Source of the DNA: Cyclobacteriaceae bacterium
GTDB taxonomy: Bacteria > Bacteroidota > Bacteroidia > Cytophagales > Cyclobacteriaceae
Direction of reading: 5' to 3'
NCBI GenBank assembly: GCA_025055435.1
Contig: JANWWN010000016.1
Span: 1 to 54,206 of the forward strand
Length of the DNA stretch: 54,206 nucleotides
Shown: one piece after another, positions 7,868-16,871 of the stretch
How the letters are laid out: every line of letters begins with the position of its first letter
Position numbering within the stretch: position 1 is the stretch's first letter
Position numbers and translations under genes: made by a program
The notes under the pieces: generated by a model
The model's database searches: none
Told to the model about the DNA's origin: nothing
The model's input: only the letters and a program-made list of their open reading frames with translations

Positions 7868-8938
7868 ATGAAAATTCAATCCATTCGAACCTGGCATGCC
7901 GATCTGGGCAACACGCGGCCTTATACCATAGCCTTTAAAACGGTTGATGAGGTACGCAATGCTTTTGTTGAAATAAAACTGGCGAATGGCATAACCGGAA
8001 TCGGCTCAGGTAACCCCAGTGAATACGTTGTGGGTGAAAACCTCAATCAGACCATTGAGGCATTAAACGAAAATAATCTGGATTTTTTAATCGGCCGCGA
8101 TATTCGTGAAATCCACCAGCTTACCTGGGAGGTTTGGAAAAAGTTTCCAAAAAATCCAGCTGCCCGTGCTGCACTCGATATCGCCCTGTATGATACGTTT
8201 GCCCAATACCTGGGTGTTTCGTTGGTAAAATATCTCGGCCAGAAAATAGCATCCCTGCCTACATCGATAACCATCGGTATTAAAAGCGTTGAGGAAACGC
8301 TGGCCGAAGCCGGGGAATATCGCGGAAAGGGTTTCACTGTGCTTAAAGTCAAACTGGGCAAAAATCTGGAAGAAGACATTGAGCGACTGGTAAAGTTGCG
8401 CGAGAAGTATGGCAACTATTTTACCATCCGCATCGATGCCAATCAGGGTTACAATACCGCTCAAACCATCAGCTTTTATCAGCGTACCCGGCACCTCAAT
8501 ATTGAACTGATTGAACAACCATTGCCCGCAAAGGCCGTTGACGAAATGAAACAACTGCCCGAAGAAGTAAAAAATGTGCTGGCAGCCGATGAATCATTAA
8601 TCACACCGGCCGATGCGCTCAACCTGATCAAGCCTCCGCGCGCATCGGGTATTTTCAACATTAAACTGATGAAGTGCGGAGGCATAAGTCAGGCACTGAA
8701 AATTGCCGACATTGCCCTGCACGAAAACATCGATTTGTTCTGGGGCTGTAACGATGAAAGCGCGGTAAGTATAACGGCAGCACTGCATGCGGCATTTGCC
8801 TGTGCCAATACAAAGTACATTGATTTGGATGGCAGCCTGGACCTGGCCCGCGATGTGGTGAACGGGGGCTTTATTCTGAAGAACGGGGTGATGTATTGCT
8901 CCGACAGTCCCGGCCTGGGATTAAAAATAAATGCATAG
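7868..8938 (+). CDS. Enolase-superfamily dipeptide epimerase (L-Ala-D/L-Glu epimerase or DgcA-like racemase)
   Basis: All catalytic residues of the muconate-lactonizing subgroup are visible in 356 residues. These are the base pair Lys162 (in KVKLG) and Lys266 (in NIKLMKCGG), and the metal ligands Asp190 (RIDANQG), Glu216 (IEQP) and Asp241 (ADES). A DLDGS motif near residue 321 resembles the D-x-D that holds the free amino group of dipeptides in Ala-Glu epimerases. The dipeptide epimerase family includes L-Ala-D/L-Glu epimerases and a characterized Cytophaga hutchinsonii member. The upstream DUF1611 gene points instead to N-acetyl-glutamate racemization as in DgcA. The D-x-D motif favours a dipeptide and the neighbour favours N-acetyl-Glu, so the substrate is left open. 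Confidence 0.85.
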   Translation: MKIQSIRTWHADLGNTRPYTIAFKTVDEVRNAFVEIKLANGITGIGSGNPSEYVVGENLNQTIEALNENNLDFLIGRDIREIHQLTWEVWKKFPKNPAARAALDIALYDTFAQYLGVSLVKYLGQKIASLPTSITIGIKSVEETLAEAGEYRGKGFTVLKVKLGKNLEEDIERLVKLREKYGNYFTIRIDANQGYNTAQTISFYQRTRHLNIELIEQPLPAKAVDEMKQLPEEVKNVLAADESLITPADALNLIKPPRASGIFNIKLMKCGGISQALKIADIALHENIDLFWGCNDESAVSITAALHAAFACANTKYIDLDGSLDLARDVVNGGFILKNGVMYCSDSPGLGLKINA

Positions 8939-8960
8939 CGAAAAAAGGTAATTTCCGCTT

Positions 8961-9632
8961 GTGAAAAAGCGACCGGCTCTTCTATCTGTTTACCTGCTTG
9001 CCGCGCTGATGACTTCTGCGCAAGACCTGGGAAGCTGGAATATCCTTAATCTGAAATACAGCCTGAACAATAAATGGAGTATGGCTGGCGAGGCGCAGCT
9101 TCGGTCGCTCAAATTTTATGACCATTTTCATTATTACGAAGTAAGCGGAGCAGTAACGTACCAGCCGGGCCCGATGCTTCGCTGGACGCTGGGTGGAGGA
9201 AGTTATCAAACCTATGCGGAAGGCGGAGATTTTCTGCGTCCAAAGAACCAGGAAGAGTGGAGGTTGTGGCCGCAGGTTACCTTACAGCAAACATTGTACG
9301 GAATAAACATTGAACATCGGTACCGGTTTGAATTTCGTTTTACCGATAAAGGCTACAGAAACCGCTACCGTTATCGTTTTGGCTTCAATGCACCATTAGC
9401 CCGATTAAGTCAACAGCAAAAGTTGCAGATCACCGGTTTTGCTGAGATATTTTTTACCAACCGCGAACCGTATTTTGAGCGCATCCGTACTGCAGCAGGT
9501 TTTAACTACAGGATATCGCAGTCGGTTTCATGGGTTACATTGTATCTGTACCAATATGATTATAAGCTTACGGATGAAATCGGGCGCGATTTTTTGGTGG
9601 TTGGCTTTTATTGCGAGTTTAGGGGTAATTAA
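8961..9632 (+). CDS. DUF2490 outer-membrane beta-barrel-like protein
   Basis: Translation starts at GTG 8961 and gives 223 residues. The signal peptide is short (LLSVYLLAALMTSAQDLGSW). The mature part alternates polar and aromatic residues in beta-strands, with the DUF2490 pattern WSMAGEAQLRS, HYYEVSGAVTYQ, HRYRFEFRF, RYRYRFGFN and a final aromatic strand VVGFYCEF. The family is thought to form outer-membrane barrels of unknown function. It lies 22 bp after the epimerase gene and may share its transcript, but nothing links it functionally. Confidence 0.8.
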   Translation: MKKRPALLSVYLLAALMTSAQDLGSWNILNLKYSLNNKWSMAGEAQLRSLKFYDHFHYYEVSGAVTYQPGPMLRWTLGGGSYQTYAEGGDFLRPKNQEEWRLWPQVTLQQTLYGINIEHRYRFEFRFTDKGYRNRYRYRFGFNAPLARLSQQQKLQITGFAEIFFTNREPYFERIRTAAGFNYRISQSVSWVTLYLYQYDYKLTDEIGRDFLVVGFYCEFRGN

Positions 9633-9865
9633 GTTTTCATTTTTGCGCTTCCGCCTTGTTGATGGTTTACCTGAAAAGTAATTGGCATAAAACAAGAATG
9701 CCCCGCTCCCTGGCGAGAACGAGGCACTCTGATTAACCCCTCAAACCAAACCCTCATTTCCCCCGGAGGGGCTCCGGAGGCCTTCTCCGCGAGGGGCATT
9801 CGGGCCGCCTGCGGTTGGCGCGCAGGTTAGGCCGCCTACGGAGAGTAACCAATCCTTAAACCTGA
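9633..9865. repeat. Intergenic element with inverted repeats between convergent genes
   Basis: This 233-bp gap between convergent genes is the largest clearly structured spacer here. AATGCCCC at 9697-9704 is answered by GGGGCATT at 9793-9800. Inside lies a C/G-rich stretch near 9759-9780 (CCCCCGGAGGGG, CTCCGGAGG). A strong hairpin, CCTGCG (9808-9813) and CGCAGG (9821-9826), follows. No reading frame was recognised. It may be a small non-autonomous repeat element or a bidirectional terminator; no clean U-tract is visible. Confidence 0.4.
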
Positions 9866-12484
9866 CTAATTAACAACTTCTACGTCCGTAAGGTTCTCGA
9901 AAGTGAATTCAACGTCATTTTTAACGTCAACCACTATAGTGGAGTCTTTTTGAACTACCCCGGCCAGAATTTGCTTCGACAGCTCGTTCAGAATTTCACG
10001 CTGCAACACGCGTTTCAGCGGACGGGCACCAAACTGCGGGTCGTAACCCAGTTTGGCCAGGCGGTTGCGCGCTGCATCGGTAACCTCCAGACTGATACCG
10101 GAATCTTTTAAACGCTGCGCGATCAGACCTACCTGGATGTCCACAATCTTCCGTATGTCCTTATCCGACAACGGACGGAACATGATGATTTCATCAATGC
10201 GGTTGATGAACTCCGGCCGCACGGTCTTCTTCAGCAAGGCAATCACTTCCTCGCGGGTGCTTTCCATCACCTCGAAATAATTTTCGGGTGTAATGTGTTC
10301 AAACCGCTCCTGGATGATGTGCGAACCGATGTTGGTCGTCATGATGATGATGGTGTTTTTGAAATTGGCCACCCGACCTTTGTTATCGGTAAGCCGGCCA
10401 TCATCCAGCACCTGTAACAGGATGTTAAACACATCGGGGTGGGCTTTTTCAATTTCATCCAGCAGAATTACCGAGTAGGGCCTTCTGCGGATGGCTTCCG
10501 TGAGTTGGCCGCCTTCATCATAGCCCACATAGCCCGGAGGCGCGCCGATCAGGCGGCTCACGCTGTGCCGTTCCTGATATTCGCTCATGTCAATACGCAC
10601 CATGGCGTGTTCGTCATTGAACAGGTATTCCGCCAGGGCCTTCGATAACTCCGTTTTTCCAACGCCGGTTGTACCCATGAAGATGAAGGAGCCGATCGGA
10701 CGCTTGGGGTCCTGCAGACCGGCTCGACTTCTGCGTACGGCGTCGCTCAGCGCCCGGATGGCTTCTTCCTGGCCGGCCACACGCTTGCTGAGTTCTTCTT
10801 CCAGATGTAACAGCTTTTCACGCTCGCTTTGCAGCATCTTCGACACCGGTATGCCGGTCCAGCGGGCCACCACTTCGGCAATATCTTCGCTGTCGACTTC
10901 TTCTTTAAGCAGCGACTTTTCGCCCTGCATTTCTTTCATCTTCTTCTGCAGTTCGTTCAGCTTCTTTTCGGCTTCGGTTATTTTACCGTAGCGAATTTCA
11001 GCCACTTTGCCGTAGTCGCCTGCTTTTTCGGCCTGTTCGGCTTCAAACTTCAGGCGGTCGATGGTTTCTTTGATTTTCTGGATGCCGTGAATTACTTCCT
11101 TCTCGCTTTCCCACCGGGCTTTCAGCACATTGCGTTGCTCGGTAAGCTCGGCTATTTCACGGCTCAGAACGGCCTCTTTGTCTTTATCTTTTTCCCTGCG
11201 TATGGCTTCGCGCTCGATTTCAAGCTGCATGATTTTCCGGTTAAGCTCATCCAGTTCTTCGGGTAGCGAATCCATTTCCAGGCGCAGTTTAGCGGCCGCT
11301 TCGTCCATCAGGTCAATGGCCTTATCGGGTAAGAAGCGGTCGGTTATGTAGCGGTGCGAGAGTTCAACGGCAGCAATCACCGCGTCATCTTTAATACGTA
11401 CGCCATGATGTAATTCGTACTTCTCTTTAATGCCGCGCAAAATGGAGATGGAATCTTCCACAGAAGGTTCATCGACCATTACGGCCTGAAATCTGCGCTC
11501 CAGTGCCTTATCTTTTTCGATGTATTTCTGGTATTCTTTAAGTGTGGTTGCGCCGATGGCGTGCAATTCACCACGTGCAAGTGCAGGCTTAAGGAGGTTG
11601 GCGGCATCCATAGCGCCCTCGCCTCCGCCACCGGCGCCTATCAGCGTGTGAATTTCATCGATGAACAGAATAATCTGTCCGTTCGAATCGGTTACTTCCT
11701 TAATAACTGCTTTCAGGCGTTCTTCAAATTCACCTTTATATTTGGCACCGGCCACCAGCAAACCCATGTCGAGCGAAACCACAATTTTGTCTTTCAGGTT
11801 TTCGGGTACATCGCCATTAACGATGCGCTGGGCCATGCCTTCAACAATGGCGGTTTTACCCACGCCGGGTTCACCCAGAAGGATGGGGTTGTTTTTGGTT
11901 CTGCGCGATAAAATCTGAAGTACGCGCCGGATTTCTTCATCGCGCCCGATTACCGGGTCGATTTTGCCCTGACGGGCCAGTTCGTTCAGGTTTTTGGAAT
12001 ACCTTTCCAGCGATTTGTATTTGGCTTCCGCATTGGGGTCGGTAACCTTGCTGCCTCCGCGCAGCTCGCGTACCACTTTGAGCAGGGCAGCGCGTTCAAC
12101 GCCGGCATCGCGTAACAGGGTGGTAGTTTTATCTTTTACGGCCAGCATGGCCAATAAAAGATGTTCTATGGCAATGAATTCATCTTTCAGGTCTCTTGCT
12201 TCTTTATCAGCCTGTTGAAGTAATGTGTTGGTAGCCGAAGAAAGATAGGGTTGCTGACCGGAAACCCGCGGATAAGAATTCAGTATTTCCTCGAGTCGGG
12301 AAGTAAGTAAGGGTGTATTTACACCCAATTTTTTAAGCAGGTATCCGGAAACATTTTCGTCTGTTTCCAAAATAGCCTTCAGTACATGGGCCGGCTCAAT
12401 GGCCTGTTGTTGCAGGCCGGTAGCTATCTCAGCCGATTTCTGTAAGGCTTCCTGCGATTTGATGGTAAATTTATCGAAGTTCAT
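9866..12484 (-). CDS. clpB: ATP-dependent disaggregase ClpB
   Basis: ClpB works with DnaK to extract polypeptides from aggregates. The 872 residues show the Clp-N double repeat (1-145), AAA+ module 1 with Walker [10 protein letters not shown] (204-212), the long middle coiled coil (about 400-530) that separates ClpB from ClpA and ClpC, and AAA+ module 2 with GTTGVGKTE (near 605) and [14 protein letters not shown]. The ClpP-docking IGF loop is absent, as expected. No CIRCE operator was seen upstream. The start faces the glycogen synthase gene across about 120 bp. Confidence 0.98.
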   Translation of the reverse strand: MNFDKFTIKSQEALQKSAEIATGLQQQAIEPAHVLKAILETDENVSGYLLKKLGVNTPLLTSRLEEILNSYPRVSGQQPYLSSATNTLLQQADKEARDLKDEFIAIEHLLLAMLAVKDKTTTLLRDAGVERAALLKVVRELRGGSKVTDPNAEAKYKSLERYSKNLNELARQGKIDPVIGRDEEIRRVLQILSRRTKNNPILLGEPGVGKTAIVEGMAQRIVNGDVPENLKDKIVVSLDMGLLVAGAKYKGEFEERLKAVIKEVTDSNGQIILFIDEIHTLIGAGGGGEGAMDAANLLKPALARGELHAIGATTLKEYQKYIEKDKALERRFQAVMVDEPSVEDSISILRGIKEKYELHHGVRIKDDAVIAAVELSHRYITDRFLPDKAIDLMDEAAAKLRLEMDSLPEELDELNRKIMQLEIEREAIRREKDKDKEAVLSREIAELTEQRNVLKARWESEKEVIHGIQKIKETIDRLKFEAEQAEKAGDYGKVAEIRYGKITEAEKKLNELQKKMKEMQGEKSLLKEEVDSEDIAEVVARWTGIPVSKMLQSEREKLLHLEEELSKRVAGQEEAIRALSDAVRRSRAGLQDPKRPIGSFIFMGTTGVGKTELSKALAEYLFNDEHAMVRIDMSEYQERHSVSRLIGAPPGYVGYDEGGQLTEAIRRRPYSVILLDEIEKAHPDVFNILLQVLDDGRLTDNKGRVANFKNTIIIMTTNIGSHIIQERFEHITPENYFEVMESTREEVIALLKKTVRPEFINRIDEIIMFRPLSDKDIRKIVDIQVGLIAQRLKDSGISLEVTDAARNRLAKLGYDPQFGARPLKRVLQREILNELSKQILAGVVQKDSTIVVDVKNDVEFTFENLTDVEVVN

Positions 12485-12608
12485 AGCGCCTCAGTCTCGT
12501 GATATTTTTTCATCTTGTTCATCAAAAGATAATCCACTTCAAAATCCGGCATTTTTGTCATTAATAGTGTAGATTTAAACACGATAAAACCGACAAATTG
12601 ACTTGCTT

Positions 12609-14429
12609 ATGACACACGATTTTACCGGAAATATGAACCGCTTTCCCTCTGCTACCCTAATTGAAGTTTCCTGGGAGGTGTGCAACCAACTGGGAGGCAT
12701 TTACACGGTTATCCGCAGCAAAGTTCCGGCTGTGATGCGCCACAAAGCGGGAGCGTATTTCATGGTGGGTCCCTATATGTCGCAGCAGATCCTGGCGGAA
12801 ATTGATTTATTGGAAGATGCCAGTGATGCGGCAGGGTTGGCTGTACAAAAAATGAGGGAGGAAGGGATTGAGGCGTACTACGCGGAGTGGCTGATTACCG
12901 GCCGGCCCCGCGTGGTGTTGCTTAATCCGGCCAGTGTTAAGGTTGAACAACTTAATGTTATCAAATATTTGTTATGGAAGGATTTCGGAATCGAGACACC
13001 TCCGGATAATACGCTGATCAATCAGGTCATATCTTTTGCGCACCTCACCACGCGCTTCCTTGAATTGTTTATAACGCTGGCGGAAAAAGATGTTCCCGTA
13101 ATCGGCCATTTCCATGAATGGATGTCGGGCCTGCCCATTATTTATCTGAAAAAAAGAAAAGCACCCATTCGTACGGTGTTTACCACACATGCTACACAAC
13201 TCGGGCGACACCTGGCTATTAATTCTCCGCAGTTTTATGATCATCTCGCATTTTTTGACTGGCAGAGTGAGGCTCCGAAATTCGGCATTAAAACCGAAGC
13301 CAGTATTGAACATGCGTGTGCCCGCGATGCAGATGTTTTCACTACGGTAAGTGAAGTTACTGCACGCGAATGCGAACATCTTTTAAAGCGCAAACCGGAT
13401 GTAATCGTACCGAACGGTTTAAACATCGAACGCTTTGTGGCCGGCCATGAAGTGCAAAACCTGCATGCCACATATAAAGAAGAAATCCATCAGTTTGTCA
13501 TGGGCCACTTTTTCCAGTCGTATTCCTGGGATTTGGATAAAACCATTTATTTCTTCACATCCGGCCGATATGAGTTTAAAAACAAAGGATTCGATTTAAC
13601 CCTTGATGCCCTTAACCGGCTTAACCGCGTATTGAAGGAAGAACGCATGGATGTTACCGTGGTGATGTTCTTTGTAACCAAACGGGAGTACTACAGCATC
13701 AAGCCCGAAGTACTGCAGTCGCGTGTGATGATGGAAGAAATCCGACAGACCTGTCAGGCGATTGAAAAACAGGTAGGGAGGCGGTTATTTTATTCGAGTA
13801 CGATGCGTACCGACCACCGCTTACCTGATTTAAATGAATTTGTTGATGAGTACTGGAAGCTGCGCTACCGCAGAACCGTGCAGTCGTGGAAAACGAAAAA
13901 ACTTCCGTTGGTGTACACGCATAAGCTGGAGAATGAGGAGGGAGATGAAATACTTCAATACCTGTATCATTATAACCTGTTGAACAATCCTGAAGACAAG
14001 GTCAAATTTGTTTATCATCCTGATTTTATCACAGCCACCAGTCCGTTGTTTGGTATGGACTACAGTCAGTTTGTACGCGGTTGTCATTTGGGGGTGTTCC
14101 CCAGCTATTACGAGCCTTGGGGTTATACACCGCTTGAATGCATTGCCAGTGGTGTTCCTGCTGTTACCAGCGATCTTTCCGGATTTGGCGATTACGCCAT
14201 GCGCCACATGCCGCAACCCGAGCAGGCCGGAATTTTTGTAATTGAAAGAAGCAGGCGCACATTCGACTGGTCGGCTAATCAACTGGCGGATGTAATGTAT
14301 CAGTTCCTGAAGCAATCCCGCCGTGAACGGATTATACAGCGCAACCAGGTGGAGATACGTTCCGCGATGTTCGACTGGCAGAACCTCATCGGCTATTACC
14401 GGCAGGCTTATGAGCTGGCATTAAAATAA
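12609..14429 (+). CDS. Glycogen synthase, eukaryote-like GT3 family
   Basis: ATG 12609 gives 606 residues; a TTG six bases earlier is unlikely. The sequence follows the yeast and animal glycogen synthase family (GT3), not the ADP-glucose GT5 family. Signs are EVSWEVCNQLGGIYTVIRSK near the N-terminus, FTTHATQLGRHLA, FTSGRYEFKNKGFD and FPSYYEPWGYTPLECIASG. The last contains the E-x7-E pair of the active site. GT3 enzymes are common in Bacteroidota and extend alpha-1,4-glucan chains from a nucleotide sugar (UDP-glucose in eukaryotes). No branching or debranching enzyme gene is nearby. The regulatory arginine cluster of eukaryotic enzymes is not obvious. Confidence 0.9.
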   Translation: MTHDFTGNMNRFPSATLIEVSWEVCNQLGGIYTVIRSKVPAVMRHKAGAYFMVGPYMSQQILAEIDLLEDASDAAGLAVQKMREEGIEAYYAEWLITGRPRVVLLNPASVKVEQLNVIKYLLWKDFGIETPPDNTLINQVISFAHLTTRFLELFITLAEKDVPVIGHFHEWMSGLPIIYLKKRKAPIRTVFTTHATQLGRHLAINSPQFYDHLAFFDWQSEAPKFGIKTEASIEHACARDADVFTTVSEVTARECEHLLKRKPDVIVPNGLNIERFVAGHEVQNLHATYKEEIHQFVMGHFFQSYSWDLDKTIYFFTSGRYEFKNKGFDLTLDALNRLNRVLKEERMDVTVVMFFVTKREYYSIKPEVLQSRVMMEEIRQTCQAIEKQVGRRLFYSSTMRTDHRLPDLNEFVDEYWKLRYRRTVQSWKTKKLPLVYTHKLENEEGDEILQYLYHYNLLNNPEDKVKFVYHPDFITATSPLFGMDYSQFVRGCHLGVFPSYYEPWGYTPLECIASGVPAVTSDLSGFGDYAMRHMPQPEQAGIFVIERSRRTFDWSANQLADVMYQFLKQSRRERIIQRNQVEIRSAMFDWQNLIGYYRQAYELALK

Positions 14430-14432
14430 ATT

Positions 14433-14446
14433 ACCTGTCAACAGGT
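14433..14446. promoter_or_regulatory. 14-bp palindrome after glycogen synthase
   Basis: ACCTGT at 14433-14438 and ACAGGT at 14441-14446 form a perfect inverted repeat around CA. It starts 3 bp after the glycogen synthase stop and has no U-tract, so it looks more like a protein-binding site than a terminator. It could serve the WG-CHAT cluster downstream. Confidence 0.35.
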
Positions 14447-14483
14447 AGTAAACAGACCATTTTCGGGTAGTGTCGCATATATA

Positions 14484-14506
14484 ATCTTACTCTTGCTTAG
14501 TAAGAT
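14484..14506 (+). promoter_or_regulatory. Inverted repeat just upstream of the WG-CHAT cluster
   Basis: ATCTTACT (14484-14491) and AGTAAGAT (14499-14506) are perfect complements around a 7-base loop. The repeat ends 9 bp before the first ATG (14516). It could be an operator or an mRNA hairpin covering the ribosome entry site. Confidence 0.45.
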
Positions 14507-14515
14507 AATTATCAG

Positions 14516-14818
14516 ATGATCAAATACCCGATCTGGTTGCTGTTACTGTATCTCAGCGCTGAGGCGCAGGTTTCGCTCATACCCTTTAATAAAGGCGGAA
14601 AATTTGGCTATCTCGGTTTGGATGGAACCCGCAGGCTACCTGCTGCTTACGAAGTCAGCGATCAGAAATGGTATGCAGTTAACGAAGCAGGTGAAATTGT
14701 TAACCTGCCTTACGATGAAATTGACGAATTCAGCCGGGTAGGCAGTTTCATCAGGGTAAGAAGAGGAGAGCAATATTTTTATATGGATTCATCCGGTAAA
14801 GAATACATTGAAAAATAA
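14516..14818 (+). CDS. Short secreted WG-repeat protein
   Basis: This 100-residue protein has a signal peptide (IWLLLLYLSAEAQ) and about two WG/KWG-like beta repeats: GGKFGYLGLDGTRRLPAAYE and a second one ending in YFYMDSSGKEYI. The mature N-terminus SLIPFNKGGKFGY closely parallels SLIPFRCGKLWGY of the next gene. This one therefore looks like a shortened paralog rather than a random ORF. It is 8 bp upstream of the next gene and likely shares its transcript. Its role is unknown. Confidence 0.65.
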   Translation: MIKYPIWLLLLYLSAEAQVSLIPFNKGGKFGYLGLDGTRRLPAAYEVSDQKWYAVNEAGEIVNLPYDEIDEFSRVGSFIRVRRGEQYFYMDSSGKEYIEK

Positions 14819-14826
14819 TCAGAGTC

Positions 14827-16851
14827 ATGAAATACACTCATCTCATTACCTCGCTTTCATTTTTCTGTTCCTCATCGCTTTGGTCGCAGCCGGCAAGTTT
14901 AATTCCCTTTCGATGCGGCAAACTGTGGGGCTATCGTACCCTGCAGGGTAATATTGTGATTGCACCTCAGTATGAAGCTGCCTCTTTTTTTAGTGAAGGA
15001 TTTGCTGCAGTACGAAAAGACAAAAAAATAGCCTACATCAATTCCAAGGGCGATGTATTAACTGACTTTGAATTCGACCTGGCCCGGCCTTTTAAAAAAG
15101 GCTTTGCCGTTGCCGGATATGGTGATCCAAACAAGAAATCAACCATACAGTATGTTATACTGAATAAAAATGGGAAAATAATCACAGATAAACGCTATAA
15201 CAGCATAACGGATTGTACCGAGGGACTCTTTGCCGTTCAGGACAATAATGTTTACTTCCTGATGGATACACTGGGAAGGAAAGCTTGTGGCCGTGATTTT
15301 GAATACATATATGAATTCAGGGAAGGACTGGCCATGGCTAAAGAAAACGGTAAATATGGGTTTGTCAACACCAGGTGCGAGTGGGTTATTCAGCCCGTTT
15401 ATAACATGGCCCTTTCATTTCAAAACGGTTGGGCTGAAGTGGCTACTCCGGCCAGGGTAAGAGGACTGGTGGATACTAGGGGAAACGCTGTTTTTCCCGA
15501 AGAAATGCAACAGGGTTTTGATTGGACCCTCACCCAATCCATTATAGCCAATAAAACCTACACCATCACACGCAAAATGGGTGTAACGGTTGTAACAGAT
15601 AAAAAGCAGAATAAAATCCTCGAAACTCCGTATCATCTGCGTTACCTGTCAGATAACTATTTCCATGTTATTGACAATTCATCCGGAGTTGAAAAACATG
15701 GAATCATGGATAAGAAAGGTGTGTTTATCGTTAAACCAACGTCCGAATTCAGAATAGAATCGGTTCTTTATCACAATAATGTCGTTATTATTAAACAACA
15801 GTTACCATCAAATGCCCGGCAGGGCCTGCTTTCGGTAACGGGTAAAGTGCTGCTGCCTACAGAGTTTGCCTATATTCAGCCGGCATCAGGAGGTTTTTGG
15901 ATTAAACGAGATTATTTGCGCGGTGCCGCTTTTTTCAATAAAGAAGGCAAGCAGCTCACCGAGTTTGAGTGGGAACCCATATCGCTTATCACTCCGTACT
16001 CTGAAATAATTTTTAATATCAGCGACCAGTACACTTTTGCAAAAAGGTACAACGCTTCCGATCTGATGTTGTTTAATCTGAACGGAGAGATGATGACCGA
16101 TAATTCATGCCTGCAATATGTTAAACGCGAAGGACAAAAGTTTCGGGCGCAGAACGGAAAATGGGGTCTGATTGATGAAGACGGCCTGTTCATTGTTGAG
16201 CCCCAGTTCGATTATATGGATGTATTTAATGAAGGTATTGTTGCAGTTAAAAAGAATGGAAAATTTGGTTACCTGAATAAGTACGGCCAGTTAATTGTTC
16301 AGACTGAATACGACAGCGCCCGTTTTTTTACCAATGGCATGGGGCCGCTGATGAAAAGTGGATTGTGGGGTTTTGCCGATACCGAAGGCAGACTGGTGAT
16401 TCCACCACAATACAGTAGCATAGGATTGTTTGCCCCGGACGGATATGCTTATGTGGAAACGAATCAATATACAGCGCGGGTTGATAAACAAGGCCGTGAG
16501 TACAATCGAATAATGAAGGCCACGTCAGGTGGATATACACCTTCTTCCCAGGGTGGCACCCAAACCGTTTATTGTGTAACACTGGTGCTCGATAAAACTG
16601 AGACCAATTTTGGCTCAGCGCGTGCTTCTCGATTTTTGTTCTTTGTTCAGATAACCGATGCAACCGGATCGGCCTCTGAAAGCAGGTTGGCAGGCAAGGC
16701 TCGTGAACTGGCCATGCAGAGAAATTTCAGAGGCTATTCGGAATCGAATTACCTGATAGACAAGAAAGGTTGCCATGATACCAAAGCGTTGGCTGACCAG
16801 GCCGGTGTTCGGTATGACCAGTTTTTAATTGAATACGCTACGCTTCGGTAG
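14827..16851 (+). CDS. Secreted multi-WG-repeat protein
   Basis: The 674-residue protein carries a signal peptide (LITSLSFFCSSSLWSQP) followed by about ten WG/KWG-type repeats of 45-50 residues. The clearest are KLWGYRTLQGNIVIAPQYE near the N-terminus, GKYGFVNTRCEWVIQPVYN, KWGLIDEDGLFIVEPQFD, GKFGYLNKYGQLIVQTEYD and LWGFADTEGRLVIPPQYS. The last 100 residues (after about 570) form a different domain that I do not recognise. WG repeats build beta-rich scaffolds that probably bind proteins or ligands. The gene lies 20 bp before a TPR-CHAT gene. It is the natural partner candidate for that caspase-like protein, but this is inference. Confidence 0.82.
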   Translation: MKYTHLITSLSFFCSSSLWSQPASLIPFRCGKLWGYRTLQGNIVIAPQYEAASFFSEGFAAVRKDKKIAYINSKGDVLTDFEFDLARPFKKGFAVAGYGDPNKKSTIQYVILNKNGKIITDKRYNSITDCTEGLFAVQDNNVYFLMDTLGRKACGRDFEYIYEFREGLAMAKENGKYGFVNTRCEWVIQPVYNMALSFQNGWAEVATPARVRGLVDTRGNAVFPEEMQQGFDWTLTQSIIANKTYTITRKMGVTVVTDKKQNKILETPYHLRYLSDNYFHVIDNSSGVEKHGIMDKKGVFIVKPTSEFRIESVLYHNNVVIIKQQLPSNARQGLLSVTGKVLLPTEFAYIQPASGGFWIKRDYLRGAAFFNKEGKQLTEFEWEPISLITPYSEIIFNISDQYTFAKRYNASDLMLFNLNGEMMTDNSCLQYVKREGQKFRAQNGKWGLIDEDGLFIVEPQFDYMDVFNEGIVAVKKNGKFGYLNKYGQLIVQTEYDSARFFTNGMGPLMKSGLWGFADTEGRLVIPPQYSSIGLFAPDGYAYVETNQYTARVDKQGREYNRIMKATSGGYTPSSQGGTQTVYCVTLVLDKTETNFGSARASRFLFFVQITDATGSASESRLAGKARELAMQRNFRGYSESNYLIDKKGCHDTKALADQAGVRYDQFLIEYATLR

Positions 16852-16871
16852 TACTATTTCTGAGCCTGCAC

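Noticed and set aside
10053-12218. Several plus-strand frames of 60-145 codons opposite clpB
   Set aside because: They mirror the ClpB coding strand, with biased composition and no recognisable domains.
12485-12608. CIRCE or sigma-32-type operator before clpB
   Set aside because: No TTAGCACTC-type inverted repeat and no convincing TAnnTTTG box at proper spacing was found.
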